Positions 9,394-17,602 of a stretch of 64,000 nucleotides of DNA are shown piece after piece (positions within the stretch are counted from its first letter, which is position 1; each line of letters opens with the position of its first letter). Location: positions 3,596,001 through 3,660,000 of the forward strand of contig NZ_CP089309.1 in the NCBI RefSeq assembly GCF_021228795.1, written 5' to 3'. Origin of the DNA: Thiocapsa bogorovii (GTDB lineage: Bacteria; Pseudomonadota; Gammaproteobacteria; Chromatiales; Chromatiaceae). The notes beneath the pieces are model-generated. The model worked only from the letters and a program-made list of their open reading frames with translations. It ran no database searches and was not told the DNA's origin. Both the position numbers and the translations under genes were made by a program.

Positions 9394-9953
9394 GGTCCCT
9401 GTCGCCGTTGGTCGATCTCTGTGCGATCGCGCATCATCCGTGCGGGCGCCGCGATGCATGAGCCGACGGGCGTCGTGCAGGGGTCTCGCGGGAGCCGCAG
9501 AGGGTCGAGCAGGATCGCGAGGTCGCTCGCGTTCGTCGCCGAGAGTGCGACGAGCCCGCGTACGCAGGGCAGTGCAGACAGCGTCTCCATGAGTGCGGGG
9601 AGTGGATGGATCGCCTCGGCCGGTGCGCGCCGCAGCGAGACCGGCTCCTCGATGCGCACGTCCGTGGTTTGTGCCCCGTCCGACGCTCCGCCCTGCGACG
9701 TGTGCCTGAATCGGAGCAGACGCTCGCGCGTTCCATCCGTGTGGGCCGATGCCGGGTCGGGTCCACGCGCGAGGCCGAGCAGATCGGCCAATGCGGGCGC
9801 CCGTATGTCCGGCGTCTCGGCGAGATCGGCGATGCCCCGAATGCGCTCGGAGGCAACCGCGAACCTCAGCGCGCCGACGCTGAAGACCACCAAGTCGATC
9901 CCGGCGTCGTCGCCCTCGTTTCGAGGCTCTTGTCTGCACCCCATCCGCGTCAC
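9390..9953 (-). CDS. CheW-like coupling protein (first copy)
   Basis: 187 residues. The CheW core is visible in DLVVFSVGALRFAVASERI and the following ADLLGLARGP, and near the C-terminus in VRGLVALSATNASDLAILLD. CheW proteins link chemoreceptors to CheA. A charged insert of about 60 residues separates the two halves, making this a divergent copy. The start is GTG at 9953 overlapping the stop of the upstream cheW, with an ATG nine bases further in as an alternative. Two different CheW proteins are also typical of Wsp-type clusters (WspB and WspD). Confidence 0.82.
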   Translation of the reverse strand: MTRMGCRQEPRNEGDDAGIDLVVFSVGALRFAVASERIRGIADLAETPDIRAPALADLLGLARGPDPASAHTDGTRERLLRFRHTSQGGASDGAQTTDVRIEEPVSLRRAPAEAIHPLPALMETLSALPCVRGLVALSATNASDLAILLDPLRLPRDPCTTPVGSCIAAPARMMRDRTEIDQRRQGP

Positions 9954-10498
9954 CGCTGCTCGGGCACTAGGGTCTGAAACACCCGATCCAGATCGAGCAG
10001 CATCACGACGTGTCCCTGATGCTCGAACACCCCGGTTGCGAGCCCGCGCAGGGGCTCGGGCAAGCTGTCTGGCGGGGCTTGGATGGACGCCTCGGTCACG
10101 TCCAGAACGTCGACCACCCGATCGACCCGCAAGCCGCTGCGCACCTGCGTGCCCCGGGCGAGCAGGATGGCCGAGCGACGCGCGGACGGGGCATGCGTCA
10201 GGCCGAGCAGATCGCCGAGGCGGACCACCGAGGCGATATCGCCGCGGACATTGATGACGCCCTCCAAGGCCGGTGGGCAGCCGGGGACGAAATGGATGGT
10301 CGTGAGCGGAAGGATTTCCACCAACACGCGCGCCGGGAAGGCCAGCAACGCCTCGCCGACGACGAAGATCACGAGCTTGACCTTGGCGGTCTCCACCTCG
10401 ACGACCTGTGCGCCGGCTCCGCGTCGCCGATCCAGGATCATGTCCAGCTCATCGTGATCGGACGCGATGGTTTCCGATTCGGTTCGCTCAAGATCCAT
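9950..10498 (-). CDS. CheW-like coupling protein (second copy)
   Basis: 182 residues with a canonical CheW fold: KLVIFVVGEALLAFPARVLV, INVRGDIASVVRLGDLLGL, GLRVDRVVDVLDV and a C-terminal HVVMLLDLDRVF. An acidic N-terminal extension of about 40 residues precedes the domain. The ATG at 10498 overlaps the end of the diguanylate cyclase gene by 11 bases and is preceded by GGGGAC. Expected role: docking CheA to the receptor of this operon. Confidence 0.9.
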   Translation of the reverse strand: MDLERTESETIASDHDELDMILDRRRGAGAQVVEVETAKVKLVIFVVGEALLAFPARVLVEILPLTTIHFVPGCPPALEGVINVRGDIASVVRLGDLLGLTHAPSARRSAILLARGTQVRSGLRVDRVVDVLDVTEASIQAPPDSLPEPLRGLATGVFEHQGHVVMLLDLDRVFQTLVPEQR

Positions 10499-12275
10499 GG
10501 GATGTCCCCGTCGATTCAGGCGCAGGTTCGGGCAAGGCGTCTTCCGCCGCCGCGATCTCGACCCGGTTGCGACCGCCGTTCTTGGCTCGATAAAGCGCCC
10601 GATCGGCGGCTTCGGTCATGGCGTCCGGCGTGTCGAAGGTCGGAAAGTCCGACACCCCGACGCTGAAGGTGCAGCGGAATTCCTGTCCGTCGGAGAAGAA
10701 GGTGACATTCCAGAAGCTCGTGCGCAGGGCGTCGAGGATACGCTTGGCCTGCTCGGCGCCCACGCCGTTGAGGACCACCGCGAACTCCTCTCCGCCGTAT
10801 CGTCCGACCAGGTCGTCCTCGCGCAGGCGCAGGCGCAGCGTCCGGCTCAGCGCGATCAGGACCTGGTCGCCGGTCGGATGGCCGTAGGTGTCGTTGACCG
10901 CTTTGAAGTGATCGACGTCGATCATGGCGAAGCACAGGGGCTTCTCGGCACGGCGCGCGTTCGCCACGGCGACCCCCAGGAACTGCATAATCGCGTTGTG
11001 GTTGAAGAGTCCCGTCAGACCGTCGCGGACCATCAGGGAGTGCAGGATGCGCATCCGCTCGGCTCGCAGACCGACCTCCGCGATCAATCGGGCCGGTTCG
11101 ATCGGTTTGGTCAGAAAGCCGTCCGCCCCGACCGCGAGCGCCTTGTGCTGGCGCTCCACGTCGGTCTCGGAGGAAACATAGATGATCGGCAGGCTCACAT
11201 GACCCGGGATCTGGCGCAGGATCCGAGACAACTCCGGGCCGGAGCAGTCCGGCATGTACATGTCCATCAGCACGAGATCGGCATCGAAGGTGTCGAGCAG
11301 ACCCAGCACCTGTTCCGGATCGCTCACCGCCTTGGCGACCATGCCCGCCTCTTCCAGTACCGTTGCGTGGAACTGGGCCAGCTCGCGGTCGTCGTCCACC
11401 ACCAGGACGTTGATGGGCTCGGGCGGATGCGGGTTGGTGAGACGATCGAGGAATTCCAGCAGCTCGACCATCTTGATCGGCTTGGTGCAGTAGGCGTTGC
11501 CGCCGGCGCGCACCGCCTGGAGGCGCCCGCCGAAGTCGTCGCGGCAAGAGATGAAGATGCAGGGAATCGTCGCCTGCTTCCCGCTTCTGAGCTCGGCCAG
11601 CATCCTCGGCCCGGCGTTCTCGTCCTCCGGGAAAACGACGTCGAGGATCAATGCCGACGGGCGTTCGGCTTCGACTGCCTCGCGCAGATCGGGGAGGTTC
11701 GTGAAGGCCCGCACGCGATAGCCGAAGCATCCGAGCTGACCGGCCAGTTGCGCGGCGAGATCGGGGTCGTCGTCGCAGAGATAGACCATCCGCTGGCTGC
11801 GATCCGCCGATTGTCCGGGGCGTGCGTCTGACGGTTGTCCGGCTGCCGGCTCGGACCGAGGGAGCTCGAATCCGGGAGCCACGTCGGGGTCCACCTGCAC
11901 ATCGGCGGCCAGCGCCAGCGCGTCCAGATCGTCCATCATGCGTTCGAGCGCGTTCGGCAGCGCGGCCTCGACCGGAGCGCCCGAGTCCATGGCGTTCCGC
12001 ACGGTCTGCTCGGCGGCTTTGGCGGCGTCGCTGATCTGTCGGAAGCCGAAGGTGGCGCCCGAGCCCTTCAGGGTATGGAAGAGGATGTAGAGCGCGTCGA
12101 GATGTGCGTGATCGATCTCGCCCGGGCGCAGCTCGGCGACGGCGCGGCGGGCATCGGCAAGGCGCCCCGGCAACTGAGACAGAAAGGATGCGCGCAGCCG
12201 CGCCTTGCGGATCTGAAAGGATTCGGCCTTGTTCGGTGCTGCGGGCGCAGGGGCGTTTCCCCGTTCGGCGACCAT
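10488..12275 (-). CDS. Hpt-REC-REC-GGDEF response regulator, diguanylate cyclase
   Basis: 595 residues from the ATG at 12275, which has GAGGAC five bases upstream and starts 10 bases after the cheY stop. Order: Hpt domain at about 30-120 with FHTLKGSGATFGF, REC1 at about 160-280 (phospho-acceptor in LILDVVF), REC2 at about 290-405 (VLMDMYMPD, LTKPI) and GGDEF at about 420-585. The cyclase motif is an intact GGEEF, and an RxxD inhibitory site (REDD) lies five residues before it, so an active, product-inhibited c-di-GMP synthase is expected. It occupies the place of WspR, the output of Wsp systems, but with an extra Hpt and REC that would allow phosphorelay. This is the most likely output of the CheA in this operon. 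Confidence 0.93.
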   Translation of the reverse strand: MVAERGNAPAPAAPNKAESFQIRKARLRASFLSQLPGRLADARRAVAELRPGEIDHAHLDALYILFHTLKGSGATFGFRQISDAAKAAEQTVRNAMDSGAPVEAALPNALERMMDDLDALALAADVQVDPDVAPGFELPRSEPAAGQPSDARPGQSADRSQRMVYLCDDDPDLAAQLAGQLGCFGYRVRAFTNLPDLREAVEAERPSALILDVVFPEDENAGPRMLAELRSGKQATIPCIFISCRDDFGGRLQAVRAGGNAYCTKPIKMVELLEFLDRLTNPHPPEPINVLVVDDDRELAQFHATVLEEAGMVAKAVSDPEQVLGLLDTFDADLVLMDMYMPDCSGPELSRILRQIPGHVSLPIIYVSSETDVERQHKALAVGADGFLTKPIEPARLIAEVGLRAERMRILHSLMVRDGLTGLFNHNAIMQFLGVAVANARRAEKPLCFAMIDVDHFKAVNDTYGHPTGDQVLIALSRTLRLRLREDDLVGRYGGEEFAVVLNGVGAEQAKRILDALRTSFWNVTFFSDGQEFRCTFSVGVSDFPTFDTPDAMTEAADRALYRAKNGGRNRVEIAAAEDALPEPAPESTGTSHGS

Positions 12276-12285
12276 GGTGTCCTCG

Positions 12286-12636
12286 TTAAATCCCGGCGAC
12301 GGCTGCCGGCAAGGTGGCCTCGAGCGATGCATCCTTCGTCAGGCAGGCGGCAAGGCCGGGCACCTGCGCGCGCAACGGCTCCGGGTCGTCCCCGGTCAGC
12401 AGAACAAAGGGTGTGGCGATACCTCGATCGCGCATCTCCCGAAACAGGTCTAAACCGCTCAAGAGCGGCATGTGCATGTCCGAGATGATCAGGTCGAATC
12501 CGTTCTGCGCATCGCCGAGGGCCTCAAGGGCCTCGATGCCGCTCTCGACAAGCCTGCAGGTGTGTCCCTCTGCATCCAGAATGGCCTCGGCCATGGCTCC
12601 GGCGAAGGGGTCGTCGTCGACGATCAAGATACGCAT
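12286..12636 (-). CDS. Stand-alone CheY-like receiver
   Basis: 116 residues, a single REC domain: MRILIVDDDPFAG acid pocket, phospho-acceptor Asp in LIISDMHMP, a Thr in FVLLTGDD and a C-terminal Lys in CLTKDAS. No output domain. It lies between cheA and the Hpt-REC-REC-GGDEF gene, so it is a candidate phosphate sink or adaptor for CheA. Confidence 0.9.
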   Translation of the reverse strand: MRILIVDDDPFAGAMAEAILDAEGHTCRLVESGIEALEALGDAQNGFDLIISDMHMPLLSGLDLFREMRDRGIATPFVLLTGDDPEPLRAQVPGLAACLTKDASLEATLPAAVAGI

Positions 12637-12664
12637 AACAAGAAGTCCTAAAAACTGTGTGTGA

Positions 12665-14989
12665 TCAGCCGAGCAGATTCCGCAAAGTGTCGACTAGATT
12701 CGATTGGTCGAAATCGCCTTTGACGATGTAGGCGTCGGCGCCGACCTGGATGCCCCGCTGTTTGTCCTCGGGGGTCTGACGCGAGGTGACGATAATGATC
12801 GGCGTGGAACGGCATTTTTCGTTCTCGCGCAGCTTGGCGGTGAGTGAAAAGCCGTCCAACCCCGGCATCTCCACATCCGTCAGAATCGCGTCGAAGCGCC
12901 CGCCCACGGCCTTCTGCCAGCCGTCGAGACCGTCTTCGGCCAGGGTGACGCGGTAGCCGGACGCCTCCAGGACCTCCTTCTCGATCTCGCGCGTGTTCAG
13001 CGAGTCGTCCACCACCAGGACGCGCTGGCCCTGTTGTCCGGCGTGCCGCGGCGTCGAATCCTTCACCGCCGCCTTGATCGCCTCGCCGCGGATGCGTCGT
13101 GCCGCGTCCAGCAGGGCAGGGGCCTGAAGCAGGCTGACCAGCGCGTTGGTGCCGGTGACGACGACGCCGCCGACTAGGCCGCCGAAGGCACCGCGGCCGC
13201 GCATGTGCTCGGGCAGCGGCTTGAGGACCATGTCGCGTTCGTCAACGAGCTGATCTACGACCAGCCCCAGCTTCGCCTGGCGCACCCCGATGACGACGAC
13301 CAAGAGCGCCTCTTCGTCGACTCCGGGCCGCCGTCGTGCCGCCGGCTCGGCCGGCAAACCCAGAAGATCGGCCAGGCGAATGAGGGGGACCAGCTCGTTG
13401 CGAAGCACGACCGCCGGGCGTCCGGCGACCTGAATCGTCTCGGAGCGGGATGTGCGGATCAGCTCGGAGACGTGCGGCGCGGTCAACCCGAAGCAGTGCC
13501 CGGCCGTTTCGAACAGCAGGATGCGCATCACCGCCAGAGAGAGCGGGAGCTTGAGCGTCAGGGTGGTCCCGGCGCCCGGCCGAGAGTTGATCGAGACCGA
13601 TCCCTGCAGGTCGTCGGTGATGGCGCGCTTGACGACGTCCATCCCGACGCCGCGACCCGAGACCTCGGTGATCATGGTGCTGGTGCTGAAGCCGGGTTGG
13701 AAGAGGAGGTCGGCGACCTGCTCGTCGGTCAGCTCTTGCCCGGTCGCTTGGATGGCGGCGGTCTCGATCAGGCCCTTTTGGATTGCCTTCTCGAGGATGC
13801 GCGCGCGGTCGAGTCCGCGGCCGTCGTCGCTGATGGCGATCAGCACGGCACCGCCTTCCTGACGTGCCGCGAGACGAATCTGCCCGAGCGCCGGCTTGCC
13901 GGCGGCCAGACGCTCCTCGGCCGACTCGATGCCGTGGTCGACGGCGTTGCGCACCAGGTGGACCAATGCATCGCTGAGATGGTCGATGATCTGGCGGTCG
14001 AGCTCGATCTCGCTGCCGTCGATCTCGCACCGGATTTCCTTGCCGAGCGAGCGCCCGAGCTCGCGCGCCACCCGGGCGATCGGGTCCAGGACCGTACCCA
14101 GAGGCAGCATCCGCATGCCGAGTGTGCGGTCGTTGAGCTCGCCGACGAGCCGCTCCTGATCGAGCGTCAGGTCGCGCAGATCGAGCGTGAACCGGTGCAG
14201 CGCATGGGCCAGCTCTGCCGACGCGGATCCCGTCTCGGCGACGGCGCGGGCGGCAAGCGCCCCGGCCGCGGCATCGAGCCGGCGCGCCTCGCCCAGTACA
14301 TGACGGAGCCGCGCCTGATTGGAGACCATCTCGCCCATCAGTTTGACCAGTGCGTCGAGCTTGTCCGTGCGTACGCGCACGCTCTCGGGTGCGCGGATGA
14401 TTGGTGGGAACTCGGCGCCGGTCGGTCGGGGGGGCTTTGGCGTCGGGTGTGTCGCGGATGAGGTCGCGGGCGAGGGCTGCGCGGGGTCTCCGGGCGGGAT
14501 TCGGTCTTGGAGGGCGCCCGGCGTTGCGTGAGCATCGACAGCGGTCGCGACTGCGGTTTCGCCAATGGCCGGGGGACCCGGTTCCGACCAATCACCTGCA
14601 GCGGCCCGGGTGAGCCGCTCGCATAGGGCCTGATCGGGTGGTCCGGAGGCCGCGCCCGCGCCGGAAGCGGCGACCTCTTCGATCATTGCGCCGATCGCAT
14701 CGACGGCACGCATCAGCAGTGCCGCGAGTGCCGGGTCGGGTTGGATCTTGTCTTCGCGTAAGACCCCGAGCACGTCTTCGAGATGGTGTGCGGTCTCGGC
14801 GATGCTCGCGAGCTTGAGCATCCGCGCAGACCCTTTGATGGTGTGGGCGGATCGGAACAGGGCGTCGATGCCGTCCCGGCCCCCATCGCCCGCCGTCCCG
14901 AGCCTGGCGAGTCCGGTTTCGAGTCGGGCGATATGCTCGCGCGCCTCGTCGACGAAACGGCCGATGAATTTGGTGATGTCGAGTGCCAC
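12665..14989 (-). CDS. Hybrid CheA histidine kinase with C-terminal receiver
   Basis: 774 residues. Hpt at about 1-110 with the phospho-His in SAHTIKGSARML, a proline-rich linker at about 145-200, dimerisation helices (LVKLMGEMVSNQARL), a HATPase domain with LVRNAVDHGIES, SDDGRGL and GRGVGMDVV, a CheW-like domain at about 485-620 and a REC domain at about 645-770 with phospho-acceptor in ILTDVEMPG. The attached REC is characteristic of WspE/FrzE-type kinases rather than flagellar CheA. It would phosphorylate CheB, CheY and the GGDEF regulator. The start follows the cheR stop by 10 bases. Confidence 0.94.
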   Translation of the reverse strand: MALDITKFIGRFVDEAREHIARLETGLARLGTAGDGGRDGIDALFRSAHTIKGSARMLKLASIAETAHHLEDVLGVLREDKIQPDPALAALLMRAVDAIGAMIEEVAASGAGAASGPPDQALCERLTRAAAGDWSEPGPPAIGETAVATAVDAHATPGALQDRIPPGDPAQPSPATSSATHPTPKPPRPTGAEFPPIIRAPESVRVRTDKLDALVKLMGEMVSNQARLRHVLGEARRLDAAAGALAARAVAETGSASAELAHALHRFTLDLRDLTLDQERLVGELNDRTLGMRMLPLGTVLDPIARVARELGRSLGKEIRCEIDGSEIELDRQIIDHLSDALVHLVRNAVDHGIESAEERLAAGKPALGQIRLAARQEGGAVLIAISDDGRGLDRARILEKAIQKGLIETAAIQATGQELTDEQVADLLFQPGFSTSTMITEVSGRGVGMDVVKRAITDDLQGSVSINSRPGAGTTLTLKLPLSLAVMRILLFETAGHCFGLTAPHVSELIRTSRSETIQVAGRPAVVLRNELVPLIRLADLLGLPAEPAARRRPGVDEEALLVVVIGVRQAKLGLVVDQLVDERDMVLKPLPEHMRGRGAFGGLVGGVVVTGTNALVSLLQAPALLDAARRIRGEAIKAAVKDSTPRHAGQQGQRVLVVDDSLNTREIEKEVLEASGYRVTLAEDGLDGWQKAVGGRFDAILTDVEMPGLDGFSLTAKLRENEKCRSTPIIIVTSRQTPEDKQRGIQVGADAYIVKGDFDQSNLVDTLRNLLG

Positions 14990-14999
14990 GACGAGGTGC

Positions 15000-16511
15000 T
15001 CAGGCCGCGGTTTCGGCGAGACGGGCCAGGTGCGTCTCGCAAAGGAAGCGCAGATCCTTCACCGACAGGAGCGAGGGCAGCGCGCCCGTGTTCTGCATTG
15101 CGAGTGCATCGTTCTGCAGCTGGCGCAGCACGATCCGGTACTCGCGTCCTGCCGGCACGGGCTCGCCTCTCTGGCGATAGATTTCGGCGAGCTGGAAGTG
15201 GGCTCTCCAGCAGCCGGGTTTGTCGTACACCACCCGACGCAAGGCGCCGATCGCTTCCTGTGTGTCGCCGCGCAGAAGTGCGCAGCGCCCGAGCAAGAGG
15301 AGCGCTTCCAGTGACCAAGGATCTTGCGTCAAGGCCCGTCGTGCGGCCGCTTCCGCGCTGGCCGTGTCGCCGCGTTCGAGCAGCAGATGGGCTTGGAGCG
15401 AGAGATGCTCGGCGGCGGCGTCCCGGGGATCGCAGAGCGGGCCGAGATGGTGAAGCGCCTCTTCGAAACGCTCGGATCGGGCCGAGGCCAGGGCCCTCTC
15501 GTAGCGCTCTCGATCGACCGTGTTCGTGACCGGCGCGATCGAGCCGGCTGTTTCCGGGCGAAGGTCGATCGAGCCCGGATCACGTCGATCGGCCGAGTCG
15601 GATCGCACTGGGTCGGCTCGCGGCGGGCGGGCGCACGGCCGCGTCTTCCCGGCCGCGGCCGAGCGCCCACCGAGTCCCGGGTCCGCGATCCCTTGCAAGG
15701 GCTCGACCGGGGCCCGCTCGAACAGGAAGACGCCGTCCAGCGCCACCAGGCGCATCAGTCCGAAGTCGTTGGCGAGTGTCTCCGAGGCACCGACGATCAG
15801 ATGACCACGGGGCTTGAGCAGATCCCGCAACCGCGCGATGACCGCCTTGCGGGTTGTCGGGTCGAAGTAGATCGACACATTGCGGAAGAAGATGATGTCT
15901 TGTTCCTGCATCGCCGGCGGGTAGTCAGGCGCAAGCAGGTTCCAGGACATGAAATCGACCTGTTGGCGGATCGCCGCGTCGACGCGTCGGTGCGTCCCGT
16001 CAAGCGCCGAGAACCAGCGATCGCGAAGCTCGGCGGGCAGGGCCCGAAACGCGAACGGGCTGTAGACCGCCGTGCGGGCGCGCTCGAGTGCGGTTTCGTC
16101 GACATCGCCTGCCGTGATCCTAAACAGACGCCCCGCGAGATCGCCGTAACGCTCGCGCAAGGCGATGGCAATCGAATAGGGTTCCTCGCCGGTGGAGCAT
16201 CCCAAGGAGAGAATCCGGATCGGATTGCCCTTCTCGGCTTGGGTCAGGCGCGCCGGCACGAGCCGCTCCACGAGCAGATCGAGATGATCTGGCTCACGGT
16301 AGAAATAGGTCTCCTTGACCGTCAGCAAGCTGGTCAGGTGCCCGAGCTCGACCGGATCGGCCGCGACGGATTTCAGGTAGGCGTCGATCGATCCCGCGGC
16401 GGTTGCCGTCATCCTGCCCGCGAGGAGGGATCGGAGTCGTTCATCCGCGTCCGGGCCGAAGTGCAGCCCGAGGCGATCCTTGACGAAACCCTTGAAGGAC
16501 TGGAGGGGCAT
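15000..16511 (-). CDS. CheR methyltransferase with C-terminal TPR repeats
   Basis: 503 residues starting at the ATG at 16511, which overlaps the cheB stop (TGATG). CheR N-terminal helices are followed by the SAM-dependent methyltransferase domain with LSLGCSTGEEPYS and FFRNVSIYFD (usually FCRNVLIYFD). Residues from about 340 form TPR-like repeats (ALLLLGRCALLRGDTQEA and neighbours). The CheR-TPR arrangement is that of WspC and FrzF. It should methylate glutamates on the receptor encoded two genes upstream. Confidence 0.93.
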   Translation of the reverse strand: MPLQSFKGFVKDRLGLHFGPDADERLRSLLAGRMTATAAGSIDAYLKSVAADPVELGHLTSLLTVKETYFYREPDHLDLLVERLVPARLTQAEKGNPIRILSLGCSTGEEPYSIAIALRERYGDLAGRLFRITAGDVDETALERARTAVYSPFAFRALPAELRDRWFSALDGTHRRVDAAIRQQVDFMSWNLLAPDYPPAMQEQDIIFFRNVSIYFDPTTRKAVIARLRDLLKPRGHLIVGASETLANDFGLMRLVALDGVFLFERAPVEPLQGIADPGLGGRSAAAGKTRPCARPPRADPVRSDSADRRDPGSIDLRPETAGSIAPVTNTVDRERYERALASARSERFEEALHHLGPLCDPRDAAAEHLSLQAHLLLERGDTASAEAAARRALTQDPWSLEALLLLGRCALLRGDTQEAIGALRRVVYDKPGCWRAHFQLAEIYRQRGEPVPAGREYRIVLRQLQNDALAMQNTGALPSLLSVKDLRFLCETHLARLAETAA

Positions 16512-17602
16512 CAGGCAACCCCGGCGCCGATGGCAGCGCCACAACCAGCCAGCATGCAGAGCTTGTCCGCGATGAGATCGAGCGGCAGCGTCAGCTGCAC
16601 GCCGCCGGCGAGGATCGCCTCGCGGTTCATCCCGAAGATGACGGAAGTGGCTTCGTCTTGGGCGATGGTTGTCCCGCCGGCCTTCGCGAGCGCGAGCATC
16701 CCTTGTGCGCCGTCGCGCCCCATCCCGGTGAGGATCACGCCGACCGCATCGCGCCCGACCTGCGCCGCGACACTTGTCAGCAACCGATCGCAGCTCGGGC
16801 GATACACGTCGGACTCGGCGCGCTGCTCCAAGCGGATGCGCCGGCCGGCACCGAGCGTCATGTGGGTGATCGAATCGGCGATATAGACCCGCCCAGGCAG
16901 GAGCGCCTCGCCCTCGACGGGGATCTTGACCGGCAGCGCGCAGAGTTGATCCAACCAGTCGGCCATTGCCACGGCAAAGCCATCGGAGATGTGCTGTGCG
17001 ATCAGAACCGGGGCCGCAAAGTCTGCGGGGAGGTCCGGTAGGATTCGAGCGAGGGCCTGAGGCCCGCCGGTCGAGGAGGCGATGGCAACGACAGGCGAGC
17101 CGGGTCGGCTCGGCGGTGTGTCTCTTCGCGTCTCAGGCCAAGCCGAGAGTGTCGGATCGTCGGGCACGTCTTTGACGACGAGTGCGCCGTTGCGGCGGAT
17201 ATGGCGGATCACCGGAATCCGGGCCAGGATGCGCAGGCGCGACGCCAATCCCGCTCCCTCGTCGAAGGTCGGCTTGCGCGCGGCCTCGAGTGCACCGCGT
17301 GCCACCGCTGCCATTGCGTTGGCGGCGTCGGCCAGGTCGGAAAGGACCAAGATCGGCACGGCATGACGAGACATGATCTCCTCGATCGCCTGCATCCCGT
17401 CCATCTCGGGCATCTGAAGATCCATGGTGACGACGTCGGGCTTGAGTGCGAGGGTCTTTTCGACCGCCTCCCGACCGTCCGCGGCTTCGCCGCAGACGAC
17501 AAGCCCCGGCGCGGTTTCGATCAACGCGCGAATCAGGCTCCTTGCGGAGCGGCTGTCGTCGACCACCAGGACCCGTACGGGTGGCCTCGAGTGCTCGGTC
17601 AT
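16511..17602 (-). CDS. cheB: CheB receptor methylesterase
   Basis: 363 residues: a REC domain at 10-130 (VRVLVVDDSRSARSLI, VVTMDLQMPEMDG, VLSDLA) and a CheB esterase domain at about 165-350 with the catalytic triad Ser in ASSTGGPQA, His in IAQHISDGF and Asp in TGMGRDGAQG. Opposes CheR and may also deamidate the receptor. The ATG at 17602 overlaps the receptor stop. In the Wsp system the equivalent is WspF, whose loss switches c-di-GMP synthesis on. Confidence 0.94.
   Translation of the reverse strand: MTEHSRPPVRVLVVDDSRSARSLIRALIETAPGLVVCGEAADGREAVEKTLALKPDVVTMDLQMPEMDGMQAIEEIMSRHAVPILVLSDLADAANAMAAVARGALEAARKPTFDEGAGLASRLRILARIPVIRHIRRNGALVVKDVPDDPTLSAWPETRRDTPPSRPGSPVVAIASSTGGPQALARILPDLPADFAAPVLIAQHISDGFAVAMADWLDQLCALPVKIPVEGEALLPGRVYIADSITHMTLGAGRRIRLEQRAESDVYRPSCDRLLTSVAAQVGRDAVGVILTGMGRDGAQGMLALAKAGGTTIAQDEATSVIFGMNREAILAGGVQLTLPLDLIADKLCMLAGCGAAIGAGVA

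Noticed and set aside
7117-9939. A single 940-residue KaiC fusion starting at 9939
   Set aside because: Upstream of 9393 this frame is a shadow of the cheW gene; only the part from 9393 could be translated as a fusion.
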